Assembly: GCA_947588955.1 (NCBI GenBank)
Contig: CANPYX010000003.1
Coordinates: 1 to 64,000 of the forward strand
Origin: an uncultured Oscillospiraceae bacterium
GTDB taxonomy: Bacteria > Bacillota > Clostridia > Oscillospirales > Oscillospiraceae
Direction of reading: 5' to 3'
DNA length: 64,000 nucleotides
Below the pieces are notes generated by a model. That model saw only the letters and a program-made list of their open reading frames with translations, was not told the DNA's origin and searched no databases. Positions 36,879-45,864 of this stretch are shown in pieces (position 1 is the first letter of the stretch; every line of letters begins with the position of its first letter). The position numbers and the translations under genes were made by a program.

Positions 36879-37053
36879 TCCCGAAGCTGTTTATGAGTGC
36901 GCGTCTTGTAAGGAGCCCATTCGGGATGGAGACGACTACTTTGAACTTGACGGGGACTACTACCACGAAGACTGTTTCCTCGATAACGCCCCAGGCATCC
37001 TCGTTGAGAAATGCGGAGCCGTTCGTGGCACCGCTGATGCGAGGTGCCAATGA
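36823..37053 (+). CDS. Small LIM-like zinc-binding protein
   Basis: A 76-residue protein with CSICGHYPCHPQC at the start and a second cluster CASC...H..C (YECASCKEPI, YYHEDC), the spacing of a LIM or treble-clef zinc site. AGAGGAG stands ten bases before the ATG. Probably a protein- or nucleic-acid-binding accessory of the recombination module that follows. Confidence 0.6.
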   Translation: MCSICGHYPCHPQCPNAPDPEAVYECASCKEPIRDGDDYFELDGDYYHEDCFLDNAPGILVEKCGAVRGTADARCQ

Positions 37054-37682
37054 TGGAAATGGTCAATGACACCGGCCTCCACTTGGATTTCCCGGAGCTC
37101 ACGTTCAAAGACGAAAGCCACACCTACCGGCTCGACGGAGAAGTCATTCCGAGCGTGTCCACAATCATGGAGCCGCTTAAGGTTTTTCACTACCAGGGCA
37201 TAAGCGAAAGGACGATGACGAAGGCCGCAGCGAAAGGCACGTCAGTCCACAACTCCATCGAGAACTGGATTAAGTTCGACTTCGAGGACGTAGCGCCGGA
37301 GCACAGAGGCTTTTTCGATGGCTTCTTGGCCTGGACAGAAGAGGAGGCCCCCAAAATCATCGGATCCGAACTCAGGGTTTATCACCCGATTTTGAGATAC
37401 GCCGGCACGATAGACATTCTCTGGTTTGACAAGGACGGCCACCTCACCATAACGGACGTTAAGACCACTTCACAGCTCATTGATATGCTGTGTGGCGTCC
37501 AACTTGAAGCCTACGGCAAGGCCCTCGACAGCCATGGAATTAAAATCCAGCGCAAGAACATCCTGCACCTCAAGAGGGACGGAAGGTACGAGGTTAGGGA
37601 GTTCCCGGCCAACGACGCCGAAAGATGGAGAGTTTTCGGCAGCCTCAAGTGTGTGTACGACTACGTTCAGTCTTACAAATAA
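37050..37682 (+). CDS. PD-(D/E)XK exonuclease of the phage recombination module
   Basis: About 210 residues. GTSVHNSIENW, YAGTIDILWF, LTITDVKTT and VQLEAYGKAL give the Asp, Glu/Asp-x-Lys and QxxxY elements of a RecB/Cas4-like nuclease. Such nucleases precede annealing proteins in phages and resect double-strand ends for them; a Bet/RecT gene lies two genes downstream. The start is GTG 37044, ATG 37050 or ATG 37053 behind GAGGTG; 37050 gives the usual four-base overlap. Confidence 0.8.
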   Translation: MMEMVNDTGLHLDFPELTFKDESHTYRLDGEVIPSVSTIMEPLKVFHYQGISERTMTKAAAKGTSVHNSIENWIKFDFEDVAPEHRGFFDGFLAWTEEEAPKIIGSELRVYHPILRYAGTIDILWFDKDGHLTITDVKTTSQLIDMLCGVQLEAYGKALDSHGIKIQRKNILHLKRDGRYEVREFPANDAERWRVFGSLKCVYDYVQSYK

Positions 37683-37702
37683 TTTTAAGATGGAGTGATT
37701 AC

Positions 37703-38422
37703 ATGAGCACGAAAGAAGAAGTTCAGACAGGCATCGCCGTCAACCGTACCGTCCCGGACGAGGAGCTGGAACTCGGCGCAGAGGTCAGCATCCTTGAGAA
37801 ACAGGTCGGTGAGTGCGTGATAACCGGCCAGGAGGACTACGAGAGGGCGTCCGATTTCCTCCGGGAAATCAAGGGGATGCAGACCAAGGTAAAGGAATAT
37901 TGGGAGCCCTTGCGCGTCATTACCAAACAGGCGTATGACAACATCCTCGCCAAGAAGAAGGAAATGATGACTCCGCTTGAAAAAGCCGAGACAATCCTCA
38001 AGCGGAAGATGGGTGACTTCGCCAACGAGCAGGAGCGGATAAAGAGAGAGCGGGAAGAAGCCGTTCGGAGGCTCGCGGCTCAGGAAGCCGAGAAGAACCT
38101 CGAAGAGGCTGCGGAGGCTGAGTCCAGGGGGGACCAGGAGACGGCAAATTACGCCATGTCCAACGCCGAGGTCATGGATAACTTGGCGAGAAGCGAGGTC
38201 AACGTAGCCGGCCCCACGAAGACCGCCGGCGTATCGCTCCAGAGGACGTGGAGAATTGTCAGCATCGACAGTTCTCAGGTCCCGATCTCCGTCAATGGCG
38301 CTGAACTCAGGCCGGTTGACGAAAAGGCCGTATTACGGCTTATCAAGAGCTCCAAGGGCACAGTCAATATCCCCGGCGTAGTCTACGAGAGCGACTTCTC
38401 CGTGAGCGCCAGGGGGAAATAA
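37703..38422 (+). CDS. Coiled-coil phage protein between nuclease and annealing protein
   Basis: A 239-residue protein. Residues 60-160 are charged and predicted to form coiled coil (KREREEAVRRLAAQEAEKNL). The C-terminal part (RTWRIVSIDSSQVPISVNGA) is a small globular domain seen in many phages at this position. It probably supports the exonuclease-annealase pair, but no activity is known to me. The start follows GGAG by nine bases. Confidence 0.7.
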   Translation: MSTKEEVQTGIAVNRTVPDEELELGAEVSILEKQVGECVITGQEDYERASDFLREIKGMQTKVKEYWEPLRVITKQAYDNILAKKKEMMTPLEKAETILKRKMGDFANEQERIKREREEAVRRLAAQEAEKNLEEAAEAESRGDQETANYAMSNAEVMDNLARSEVNVAGPTKTAGVSLQRTWRIVSIDSSQVPISVNGAELRPVDEKAVLRLIKSSKGTVNIPGVVYESDFSVSARGK

Positions 38423-38440
38423 TACAAGGAGGTTATCAAA

Positions 38441-39325
38441 ATGAGCACAGCGTTGAGCAAGGCCGAGCAGAACGCCCTTTGCGTAAGCTACGACGTTATG
38501 GGGTCGCACGTCGAGCTCGATTTGCAGTTCGTCAAGAACTACCTCGTCAGGGGAGCACCCGACAAGGTCACGGACCAGGAGATCGTGTTCTTCATGAACA
38601 CCTGCATGGCCCAGAAGCTTAACCCGCTTGTTGCGGGAGAGGCGTACTGCATCAAATTCGGGAACGAGCCGGCCCAGATGGTCGTAGGCAAGGGGGCCTA
38701 CCTCCGTAGGGCGTTTGAGCACCCCGACTACCTCTTTAAGGAGGACGGCATCGTCGTGAGCCGTGGAGGGGAGATCGTTCAGAAAGAGGGATGCTGCCTC
38801 TACCCCGGAGAAACGCTCATTGGGGGCTGGTGCAGAGTCCACTTCATCCGAAACGGCACGGAGAGGACCTGCTTCAAGGAAGTCTCGTTCTCCGAGTACG
38901 ACAAGGGACAGGCCAACTGGAAGAGCAAGCCGGCCACGATGGTCAACAAGGTCGCCATCAGCCAGTGTGTCCGTGAGGCGTTCCCGAAGGACTACGAGGG
39001 CTTGTATTCGGAGGAGGAGATGATAGCTTCTGGAGCTATCCCGCAGGACGTTACTGGAAGCGGTGGCGTCATCGCCGCAGACGGTGTCATCGTAGATGAC
39101 CCCCCTGTCACCCAGGAGCAGCGCCAAACGATTTTCAAAACCATTCGGCAATACTTCACGAAAACCGAGGGCAACGAAATCGTGAAAGGGCTCCTCGAAG
39201 AGGAAGGGCTTGAGTCTACGGACGGCCTCTTGACTTCGCAGTACAACAGAATCATGGAGAGGGTCAGGTCCATCGTCGCTGAGAAAACGGAACAGCAGAG
39301 GGAGGACGCTCCTACCGAAGAGTAA
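38441..39325 (+). CDS. Phage recombination protein Bet/RecT family
   Basis: A 294-residue single-strand annealing protein. The Bet-type core runs from VSYDVMGSHVELDLQFVKNY through FFMNTCMAQKLNPLVAGEAY, MVVGKGAYLRRAFEHPDY and ATMVNKVAISQCVREAFP. It anneals complementary strands after exonuclease resection. AAGGAGG lies upstream of the ATG. Confidence 0.9.
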   Translation: MSTALSKAEQNALCVSYDVMGSHVELDLQFVKNYLVRGAPDKVTDQEIVFFMNTCMAQKLNPLVAGEAYCIKFGNEPAQMVVGKGAYLRRAFEHPDYLFKEDGIVVSRGGEIVQKEGCCLYPGETLIGGWCRVHFIRNGTERTCFKEVSFSEYDKGQANWKSKPATMVNKVAISQCVREAFPKDYEGLYSEEEMIASGAIPQDVTGSGGVIAADGVIVDDPPVTQEQRQTIFKTIRQYFTKTEGNEIVKGLLEEEGLESTDGLLTSQYNRIMERVRSIVAEKTEQQREDAPTEE

Positions 39326-39363
39326 AGGCCCAGAAAACTCAAGATGACAGGTAGGTGATAACA

Positions 39364-40170
39364 TTGCCGTGGTTTGCGGTCCAGACCGATGTATTTGGGG
39401 GCAAACTCAGGAACCTCGCGGACAGGATAGGCTGTTCCGAGAACGAGGCGTTTGGGCTCCTTGGCCGTTTATGGGCCTGGGGGCTCAACAACGCCACGAA
39501 AGAAGGAAAAATAGAGTTTGCCTCAGAGAAGACGCTTGCCTCGGTACTTACGGCCGGAATAGATGAAAGATACTCACCGTCAGCGGCGGTAACAGCCATG
39601 ATCGAGTCTGGATGGATAGACCGTGAGAGCGATGGCTTTTTCATCCACGATTGGGAGGACTGGCAGAAAGAGTGGTACAAGGCTCTTGAACGCCGGGAAA
39701 AAGATACCCAACGGAAGAGAAATGCCAGAAAGATACGTTCGCTCGACTCACAAATCACGATGGACGATGTGGAGACGGTCCGAACAGAGCCGCCTCCCGC
39801 CGCTGAAGAAGAAAAAGCACCAGAACCTACAAGTGAGGCCCCCAAGAAGAAAAAGAACGATTACACCCCGGAGTTCGAGGAGTTCTGGGCGGCCTATCCG
39901 AGGCAGGTAGAAAAGGCTACCGCCTATAAGAAATACATGGCGAGGAAGAAAGACGGGTTTTCGCCCGAAGAGCTTCTTATTGCGGCAAAGAACTACGCCG
40001 AAAGCTGCCGGAGGAAAAGAACGGCGGAAGAGTACATCAAGCACCCAAGCACTTTCCTAAGCGCAAACACCCCGTTCATCGACTATATCCCCAAAAAGGT
40101 CCTTGAGACAAGCGAGTCGGCAGTAGGCAACCCGTTTGCGGAGTTCCAAGAGGAGGATGCAAATGCCTGA
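39364..40170 (+). CDS. DnaD/replisome-organiser-like replication protein
   Basis: About 268 residues. The N-terminal winged-helix part (GGKLRNLADRIGCSENEAFG, then SGWIDRESDGFFIHDW) and a Lys/Glu-rich linker lead to a helical C-terminal region (PEFEEFWAAYPRQVEKATAY). This plan matches phage replication initiators that recruit the helicase loader encoded next. TAGGTGAT seven bases upstream supports the TTG at 39364; a GTG at 39355 is the alternative. The phage origin may lie inside or beside this gene, but I see no clear iterons. Confidence 0.75.
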   Translation: MPWFAVQTDVFGGKLRNLADRIGCSENEAFGLLGRLWAWGLNNATKEGKIEFASEKTLASVLTAGIDERYSPSAAVTAMIESGWIDRESDGFFIHDWEDWQKEWYKALERREKDTQRKRNARKIRSLDSQITMDDVETVRTEPPPAAEEEKAPEPTSEAPKKKKNDYTPEFEEFWAAYPRQVEKATAYKKYMARKKDGFSPEELLIAAKNYAESCRRKRTAEEYIKHPSTFLSANTPFIDYIPKKVLETSESAVGNPFAEFQEEDANA

Positions 40171-41041
40171 AAAAGCAGATCCGTTTGAACTGGTAAAGGG
40201 GATAGCGATGGTAGGGCTTCAGGGCCAGACCCAAAATCCCGGAGACTATACGGACGAAGAAGGGCTCCTTGTATGTGGAAAATGCGGAAAGCGCAAGCAG
40301 TCTTGGGTGCATATCCCAGATAACAACTCCCAGGACAGGAAAATCCTCGTAAGGGCCAAATGCCTTTGCGAACAGCGTCAGGAACAACTCGAAAAGGAGC
40401 AGGAAGAAAAGCGAAAAGCTATGCTTCAGGTCCAGCGGCTCAGAGAAGCAAGCCTGATGGACAAGAGGCTTGAGGAGTCCACGTTCGATAAGTTCAAGGT
40501 CAACGGTGAGAACTCAAAGAACTTCCGAATGTGCCAACGGTACGCAACCGGATTTGACGAGATGGTCAAGAAGAACCAGGGGTTAATCCTCTGGGGAGGC
40601 GTAGGGACCGGGAAAAGCTTCGCCGCCGCTTGTATAGCTAACTACTTGCTGAAGCAAGGAGTTCCAGTTGTAATGACCTCTTTCGTAAGGCTCCTTGAGA
40701 TTATTCAAAACGGAGGGGACGGGGTGCAAAGGCTGCTCTCAAGGCTCAATAAGGCCAAGCTCGTAATCTTTGATGACCTTGGGGCCGAGAGGGGCACGGA
40801 CTACGCCCTCGAAAAAGTCTATAACATCGTTGACGGGAGATACAGAAGTATGCTCCCCATGATATTGACGACGAACCTCACCATCACCCAAATGAAAGAG
40901 GAGACTGACACGAGGTACAGTAGGATTTACGACAGGCTGTTCCAGACCTGCTTCCCGATGCAGTTCACCGGGGACAGCTTCAGGAAGAAAGAAGCGGCAA
41001 GACGATATTCAGAAATGGAAGCGTTTCTGAACGGAGAATAA
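40163..41041 (+). CDS. DnaC-like helicase loader ATPase
   Basis: A 292-residue AAA+ protein. An N-terminal zinc site (VCGKCGKRK with later CLC) precedes Walker A GGVGTGKS, Walker B LVIFDDLGAE and sensor 1 ILTTNLT. It loads the host DnaB helicase at the phage origin. AGAGGAGG precedes the ATG at 40163; an ATG at 40157 is too close to that site. Confidence 0.9.
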   Translation: MPEKADPFELVKGIAMVGLQGQTQNPGDYTDEEGLLVCGKCGKRKQSWVHIPDNNSQDRKILVRAKCLCEQRQEQLEKEQEEKRKAMLQVQRLREASLMDKRLEESTFDKFKVNGENSKNFRMCQRYATGFDEMVKKNQGLILWGGVGTGKSFAAACIANYLLKQGVPVVMTSFVRLLEIIQNGGDGVQRLLSRLNKAKLVIFDDLGAERGTDYALEKVYNIVDGRYRSMLPMILTTNLTITQMKEETDTRYSRIYDRLFQTCFPMQFTGDSFRKKEAARRYSEMEAFLNGE

Positions 41042-41055
41042 GGAGGTGACATCGC

Positions 41056-41250
41056 ATGGCGGACATAGGAGACTCCGGCTTCCTCAAGATAGCCAACGAG
41101 AGCGATAGGGTCGCTGTGGCGACGATCCTGTATAAGAACGGGTACACCGTTCGGCCCGTCAGGAAGAAAAAGAACGGCAAGGCCAACGAGTATTACGTCT
41201 CGTATAAGATTGAGGCCCAGGACATAACGGAGGCGACCAATGAAAATTAG
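41056..41250 (+). CDS. Small hypothetical phage protein (64 residues)
   Basis: Preceded by AAGGAGGTGA. The basic centre (VRPVRKKKNG) and helix-strand pattern suggest a nucleic-acid-binding accessory, but I recognise no family. It overlaps rusA by 11 bases. Confidence 0.6.
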   Translation: MADIGDSGFLKIANESDRVAVATILYKNGYTVRPVRKKKNGKANEYYVSYKIEAQDITEATNEN

Positions 41251-41662
41251 GTTTACCATTCCTGGAGATCCGGTCGGTAAAGGCCGACCAAGGTTCAGCA
41301 CCGCTGGGAAATTCGCAAAAGCCTACACCCCGGCGAAGACTGTAAACTACGAGAACCTTGTTAAACTCGAATATGAGAGGCAATGTCACGGCCTTGCTTT
41401 CGACCAGGACGTTCCGCTCGATATGAGAATAACAGCTTACTACAGCATACCTCAGAGCGTCAGCAAGAGAAAGAGAGAGCTGATGCTTGACCGGAAAATC
41501 CGACCGATGAAGAAAGCCGATTGGGACAATATAGGAAAAATCGTCTGCGATTCGCTTAACGGGATTGCGTACCGTGACGACGTTCAAATCGTAGACGCTC
41601 AGGTCAGAAAGTTCTACGGCGAGGTTCCGAAGGTGGTTGTCACCATTCAGGAGGCGAGCTGA
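41240..41662 (+). CDS. rusA: RusA-family Holliday junction resolvase
   Basis: A 140-residue endonuclease that cuts four-way junctions. KIRFTIPGDPVGKGRPRF, then KKADWDNIGKIVCDSLNGIA and YRDDVQIVDAQVRKF hold the conserved Asp residues of the active site (ADWDN, DD and D). It fits the recombination-replication module. Confidence 0.92.
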   Translation: MKIRFTIPGDPVGKGRPRFSTAGKFAKAYTPAKTVNYENLVKLEYERQCHGLAFDQDVPLDMRITAYYSIPQSVSKRKRELMLDRKIRPMKKADWDNIGKIVCDSLNGIAYRDDVQIVDAQVRKFYGEVPKVVVTIQEAS

Positions 41663-41914
41663 ATGGAAAAACAGTTCCGAAACGAGACTTGCCCTGATAA
41701 ACAGGAAAAGCAGCCGTTCCTCTTGTTCTCTGAGAGAGCAGCACTCGCAGACGCATTTATGGAGTGGATAGAGAAGGTAGGAGCTGCAAAAAGCGTTTTC
41801 AACGTCATCACGTTCCTCGATTACAGTGGCCTTATTAACATAAAGGAAGCCAAGGCTATGGCTGGACCCGTTATTGAGAAAAGGAGGAACAATGAGCAAG
41901 GAACTCCAGTTTGA
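41663..41914 (+). CDS. Small hypothetical phage protein (83 residues)
   Basis: Begins directly after the rusA stop and overlaps the next gene by 23 bases. Helical (ALADAFMEWIEKVGAAKSVF), with no recognised motif. Packing between two clear genes supports it. Confidence 0.5.
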   Translation: MEKQFRNETCPDKQEKQPFLLFSERAALADAFMEWIEKVGAAKSVFNVITFLDYSGLINIKEAKAMAGPVIEKRRNNEQGTPV

Positions 41915-42125
41915 CGGCTATTGGGAAGGAGAGGCGATTTATTCCTGCGACTGCTGCGGGAAGAAAGAAAAGTTCCGCTTCGAGTGTGAGGATGACCTCG
42001 ACTACAAGGCCATGCAAGCCAAACTCAGGAAAAAAGGGTGGATTTTCACCAAAGTAAACGAAAGATGGAAAGACTTCTGCTCCGAAAAGTGCAGAAACGA
42101 GTTTATCCGAAAAAACACAATTTAA
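41892..42125 (+). CDS. Small zinc-ribbon phage protein
   Basis: A 77-residue protein with CDCCGKKEKF and a second pair CSEKC, the spacing of a zinc ribbon. AAGGAGG precedes the ATG. Basic and probably nucleic-acid binding. Confidence 0.6.
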   Translation: MSKELQFDGYWEGEAIYSCDCCGKKEKFRFECEDDLDYKAMQAKLRKKGWIFTKVNERWKDFCSEKCRNEFIRKNTI

Positions 42126-42137
42126 GGAGGACAACAA

Positions 42138-42977
42138 ATGAAAAGCACAGACATGAACCTCAGTCTCAACGGCGATACCTTCCAGTCCCTCAAGGATGAC
42201 TTTGACGGCATCCTCGCAAGGACCGTAGGGAACATGGAAATGAAGGGGGCTGACAGCGCCACTATTTCCATTAAGCTGTCCATCTCGCTCAAGAAGAGCG
42301 CCGTCAACGGCCGGGAAGTCACAATCCCCACCTTCGAGCACGTCATCAGTTCCGTCATGCAGGTCAAGGACAAAAAGACCGGCTCTCTCAGCGGCGACTA
42401 TGAAATCGTCTATGACCAGGATGCTGACACCTGGCTCATCCGCAAGATCGACAACGGCCAGACGAGCCTGTTCAACGAGGACGGAGATGATGCCGACGGC
42501 AGAATCATTGACGCCGAGTACGAGGAAATCTCCGACGGTGAGGGCGAGCTTCCGGCCCTTCCTCAGCACGAAGAGGACGGAGAAGAGGATGAGATCGAAG
42601 CCGAAGAGGATGAAGAGGAGGAAACCGCTTTTGACTGGCTCAAGTCCATGGTCGGCAGTGACCTCACTTCGGCCAAAATCGGCCGTCACTTCGTCGTCAA
42701 GGACAAGATGGGCAAAATCATCCTCAGTTCCGCCACAGGCAAAGAAGACCCCTACTTCTGCGATAAGGAAATCCTCTCCAAGCACGAAGGCCACAAGCTC
42801 GGCATTGGCTGCAATACAGACGATGACGGATCCGAGAAGGTCTTTATCGGATGCGTTGGCTGCGGCGACATCCTCTATGAAATCACCAAGACCGAGAAAT
42901 CCGGCACTGATGATGCTGATGCCGATGGCGAAGAGGACGACGGCTACGAGTACGAAGATCCCGAAAGCGACGAGTAA
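42138..42977 (+). CDS. Acidic hypothetical phage protein with Cys pair
   Basis: A 279-residue protein. The first 110 residues are alpha/beta, 110-175 very acidic and low in complexity, and 175-260 contain CNTDDDG and CVGCGD, a possible metal site, before another acidic tail. It lies between zinc-protein and HNH genes in the early operon. I do not recognise the family. Confidence 0.6.
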   Translation: MKSTDMNLSLNGDTFQSLKDDFDGILARTVGNMEMKGADSATISIKLSISLKKSAVNGREVTIPTFEHVISSVMQVKDKKTGSLSGDYEIVYDQDADTWLIRKIDNGQTSLFNEDGDDADGRIIDAEYEEISDGEGELPALPQHEEDGEEDEIEAEEDEEEETAFDWLKSMVGSDLTSAKIGRHFVVKDKMGKIILSSATGKEDPYFCDKEILSKHEGHKLGIGCNTDDDGSEKVFIGCVGCGDILYEITKTEKSGTDDADADGEEDDGYEYEDPESDE

Positions 42978-42997
42978 TCGGGAGGGCACGGCGTTGA

Positions 42998-43732
42998 ATG
43001 AAATCACCAATAGACACGATCCGGGGGCGGATAGTCGAATATGACGACAGGCTGCAAGAGCTCGTCATAAGGGCTCCGTACTCCGATTGGCCCACCATGA
43101 TAAGGCGGGAATATAGCGAGTGCGACATAACCCTCGTGGACGGCAGAAGGATTTCCAATAAGCAGAGAAAGACGGTGTACGCCCTCTTAAAGGAAATAAG
43201 CGCTTTTACCGGACAGGGCTTATCCTCCACTAAAACGACCATGAAGCGAAAGTTCCTGTCAGAGGACCTGTGTGAGCCCGATGCCGAACTGTTCTCTTTG
43301 TCAGACGCCCCCATGAGCCTCGTGGCCGCTTTTCAGAGATACTTGGTACGGTTCATGCTGGAGTTTGACGTTCCGTGCAGCGTCCCAATGCTCGAATTTG
43401 TTGATGACATAAACGATTACGTTTATGCTTGCCTCGTGACCAGGAAATGCTGCATCTGCGGAAAACCGTCTGACCTCCACCATGTTACCCATGTAGCCAT
43501 GGGCCGGGACAGAGAAGAGATAATCCACGAGGGCATGGAGGTCCTGCCTCTTTGCAGAATACACCACGAAGAAGCCCACATGATAGGGCAGATTACGTTC
43601 AACAAGAAGTACCACATAGACGGCGGCATAATCCTCGATAAGGCCCTGTGCCGCCTCTACAACCTAAACGAAAGGGATGAAGAAAATGCTGAACCACATT
43701 GTTCTGATGGGACGGTTGACCAAGGACCCTGA
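42998..43732 (+). CDS. HNH-type nuclease, phage replication module
   Basis: A 244-residue protein. The C-terminal part has CCICGKPSDLHHV, LPLCRIHHEEAHM: two Cys pairs and the His residues of a zinc-stabilised HNH fold, as in the putative HNHc nucleases next to ssb in many phages. The N-terminal 130 residues are a separate domain. The last 47 bases overlap ssb in another frame. Confidence 0.75.
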   Translation: MKSPIDTIRGRIVEYDDRLQELVIRAPYSDWPTMIRREYSECDITLVDGRRISNKQRKTVYALLKEISAFTGQGLSSTKTTMKRKFLSEDLCEPDAELFSLSDAPMSLVAAFQRYLVRFMLEFDVPCSVPMLEFVDDINDYVYACLVTRKCCICGKPSDLHHVTHVAMGRDREEIIHEGMEVLPLCRIHHEEAHMIGQITFNKKYHIDGGIILDKALCRLYNLNERDEENAEPHCSDGTVDQGP

Positions 43733-44099
43733 ACTCAGACGTACCACGTCGGGGGTCCCGGTTTCCACTTTCCGAATTGCCGTTGATAGGGACTTCAGCG
43801 GCAACGGAGGGGAGAAACAGGCAGATTTCGTAGACATCGTAGCCTGGAGGAACACCGCAGAGTTCGTGTCCAAGCACTTCAGCAAGGGCAGGATGGCGGT
43901 AGTCTCCGGCCGGCTCCAAATGCGAGAATGGACCGACAAGGAGGGCCACAGGCGTATCAACACCGAGGTCGTGGCAGATAACGTCTACTTCGGTGACTCC
44001 AAGAAGCCAGAGGGAGGCGGAGACTATGAGCCGCCCCAAGACATACCCCAGGGCAACTTCCAGGATGTCAGCGATGACGACGGGGACCTTCCGTTCTAA
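43686..44099 (+). CDS. ssb: Single-stranded DNA-binding protein
   Basis: A 137-residue OB-fold protein: MLNHIVLMGRLTKDPELRRT, then FRIAVDRDF and FVDIVAWRNTAEFVSKHF, with an acidic tail ending DDGDLPF, the partner-recruiting tip. An in-frame ATG at 43677 adds three residues. It protects single strands for the Bet and replication proteins encoded upstream. Confidence 0.94.
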   Translation: MLNHIVLMGRLTKDPELRRTTSGVPVSTFRIAVDRDFSGNGGEKQADFVDIVAWRNTAEFVSKHFSKGRMAVVSGRLQMREWTDKEGHRRINTEVVADNVYFGDSKKPEGGGDYEPPQDIPQGNFQDVSDDDGDLPF

Positions 44100-44111
44100 T
44101 AGGAGGCAGAA

Positions 44112-44903
44112 ATGATAGAAACGAAAATAGAGTGGTGCGATTCTACTTGGAATCCGGTAAGCGGGTGTCTCCACACCTGCGAATACTGCTACGCAAGGGC
44201 GATAGCCAACCGCTTCGGCGGGTGCGACGATGCTCCTGACGGCAAGACGAGCCAAAGGATTATCACTCTTACCGAGAGAAAGAAAGTCACCCGCAAGAAC
44301 GGCAAAACCATCAACGCTGCGTACCCGTATGGGTTCACCCCTACCCTCCACGAATACCGGCTTAGTGACCCGCTGAAAAAGGGATTTGGCGAAACGATTT
44401 TCGTCTGCTCCACGGCGGACCTGTTCGGAGAGTGGGTCCCTGATGAGTGGATAGAGCGAGTGTTCGACGCTTGCAAGGATGCCTGGGGGCATAGGTACTT
44501 GTTCCTCACTAAGAATCCGTCGAGATACCTTAAGCTTGCGGAGGCCGGAAAGCTCCCCAAGGGAGATAGCTTCTGGTACGGCTCCACGACGGCCAGCCCT
44601 GAAGACAAGTTCTTCTTCAGTGACAGCTATAACACGTTCGTAAGCGTGGAGCCCATTCTCGCTCCGTTTAAGGAGAGCGACGGAAGCCTCGAAGCTGTCA
44701 AGAAAATAGATTGGGCCATCTTCGGGGCCGAGACGGGAAACCGAAAGAACATCGTGGTTCCCCAAAGAGACTGGATTGAGGACTACGTCCGCCTCATGCA
44801 GGAGGTCGGAAAGCCGGTCTTCATGAAGGAAAGCCTGAGGAAGATATGGGGAGACGGCCAAGGGGCGGACAAGTTCCTTACTCAGACACCGTGGGGAAAA
44901 TAA
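44112..44903 (+). CDS. DUF5131 (phage Gp37/Gp68-like) protein with radical-SAM-type Cys motif
   Basis: A 263-residue protein. The N-terminus WCDSTWNPVSGCLHTCEYCY contains Cx3Cx2C, the iron-sulfur ligand pattern of radical SAM enzymes. Later segments KGFGETIFVCSTADLFGEWV and IFGAETGNR match the DUF5131 family, common in phages and plasmids. Radical SAM chemistry is inferred from the motif; the substrate is unknown, with a nucleotide or nucleic acid plausible from context. Confidence 0.8.
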   Translation: MIETKIEWCDSTWNPVSGCLHTCEYCYARAIANRFGGCDDAPDGKTSQRIITLTERKKVTRKNGKTINAAYPYGFTPTLHEYRLSDPLKKGFGETIFVCSTADLFGEWVPDEWIERVFDACKDAWGHRYLFLTKNPSRYLKLAEAGKLPKGDSFWYGSTTASPEDKFFFSDSYNTFVSVEPILAPFKESDGSLEAVKKIDWAIFGAETGNRKNIVVPQRDWIEDYVRLMQEVGKPVFMKESLRKIWGDGQGADKFLTQTPWGK

Positions 44904-44929
44904 CCTGCTACTTCTGGAGGTGAACCGAA

Positions 44930-45271
44930 ATGCCCAAGCCGAGCGGCCTTTTGAGAAAAAGGCAGTCAGACATCAATGCGTGGAGGCAAGCTGAAAAAGA
45001 TACCACCATCCAGTACATGGTTGATACCATGGAGATTACTCTCAATGACCCGGACGTAATGGGCAAGGGCGTACTCGGAGAAGTCAGACTTGAGAAAGTC
45101 ATAAGGGCCTGGAGTAAATGCTATGACGAATACTACGGGGCCCTCTCAAAAGGCCCGGAGTCAGACTACATCCAAGAAAAGCTCGACCAGAGGCTCAGGA
45201 GGATTTTCAAAAAGAAAAAGCTCCCTACATTCCAAGAGCGTTACCCATGGATTAAGGAGCAGAAATACTAA
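44930..45271 (+). CDS. Hypothetical phage protein (113 residues)
   Basis: Preceded by GGAGGTGA. Basic and helical, with a Lys-rich C-terminal segment (RRIFKKKKLPTFQERYPWIK). I recognise no family. It sits between the DUF5131 gene and a possible transcription regulator. Confidence 0.6.
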   Translation: MPKPSGLLRKRQSDINAWRQAEKDTTIQYMVDTMEITLNDPDVMGKGVLGEVRLEKVIRAWSKCYDEYYGALSKGPESDYIQEKLDQRLRRIFKKKKLPTFQERYPWIKEQKY

Positions 45272-45299
45272 TCCCCACCCTAAATGCGGAAAGAGGTGA

Positions 45300-45818
45300 A
45301 TGGGCTCCACTATGGGGGATATGCACATAGATGTTGCTTCCGTGAAGTCAAGACTCGTAGACTTCAGAGAGAGGGAACGAGACATAGACAACCAGATCGA
45401 GAGACTTGAGCGAATGACGGCCAAGATGGAGAGCGCTGGAGCCCAACCGCTGTCTGATATGCCGCGTTCACCAAGCATCTCAAGCGACAGAATGGCGGAC
45501 TACGTTGCCCAAAAGGAAGAGCTTGAGCAGGAAATCAGATCCGCAATAGGCAGCCAGAGCGAGGAGAAGGCCGAGTTAGAAGGCGTCTTGTCAAAGATAA
45601 AAAGCCCAGACGAAAAGGCTGTTATCAGGATGAGGTACTTCGACCGGTCAAGCTGGAATGAAGTTCTTGATATGCTATTCGGCAGCCGAGATGATTTCTT
45701 GGACAAGCAGGAAACGTATCTCAGGAGGGTACACAAGATACACGGCGCTGCGCTATTCCACATGAGCGTAATCCTCAACGAAAATGACCCGAATACAGAG
45801 GTTCCTGCGGATATGTAG
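45300..45818 (+). CDS. ArpU/DUF1492-like phage regulator, sigma-70 region 4 type
   Basis: A 172-residue protein. A coiled-coil N-terminal half (REREDIDNQIERLERM-type heptads) leads to a C-terminal helix-turn-helix with sigma region 4 flavour: SPDEKAVIRMRYFDRSSWNE and later ETYLRRVHKIHGAAL. Such proteins end the early region of many Firmicute phages and switch on late genes. A terminator follows at 45865. The start is placed at the ATG at 45300 although AGAGGTGA is very close to it. Confidence 0.7.
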   Translation: MGSTMGDMHIDVASVKSRLVDFRERERDIDNQIERLERMTAKMESAGAQPLSDMPRSPSISSDRMADYVAQKEELEQEIRSAIGSQSEEKAELEGVLSKIKSPDEKAVIRMRYFDRSSWNEVLDMLFGSRDDFLDKQETYLRRVHKIHGAALFHMSVILNENDPNTEVPADM

Positions 45819-45864
45819 CCTATACTTTATCATTCGAACAATTTCCAGCGGTTTTAGAAGCTTA

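Noticed and set aside
38333..39364. 343-codon minus-strand frame opposite the Bet gene
   Set aside because: Antisense shadow; the plus strand encodes a clear Bet/RecT protein.
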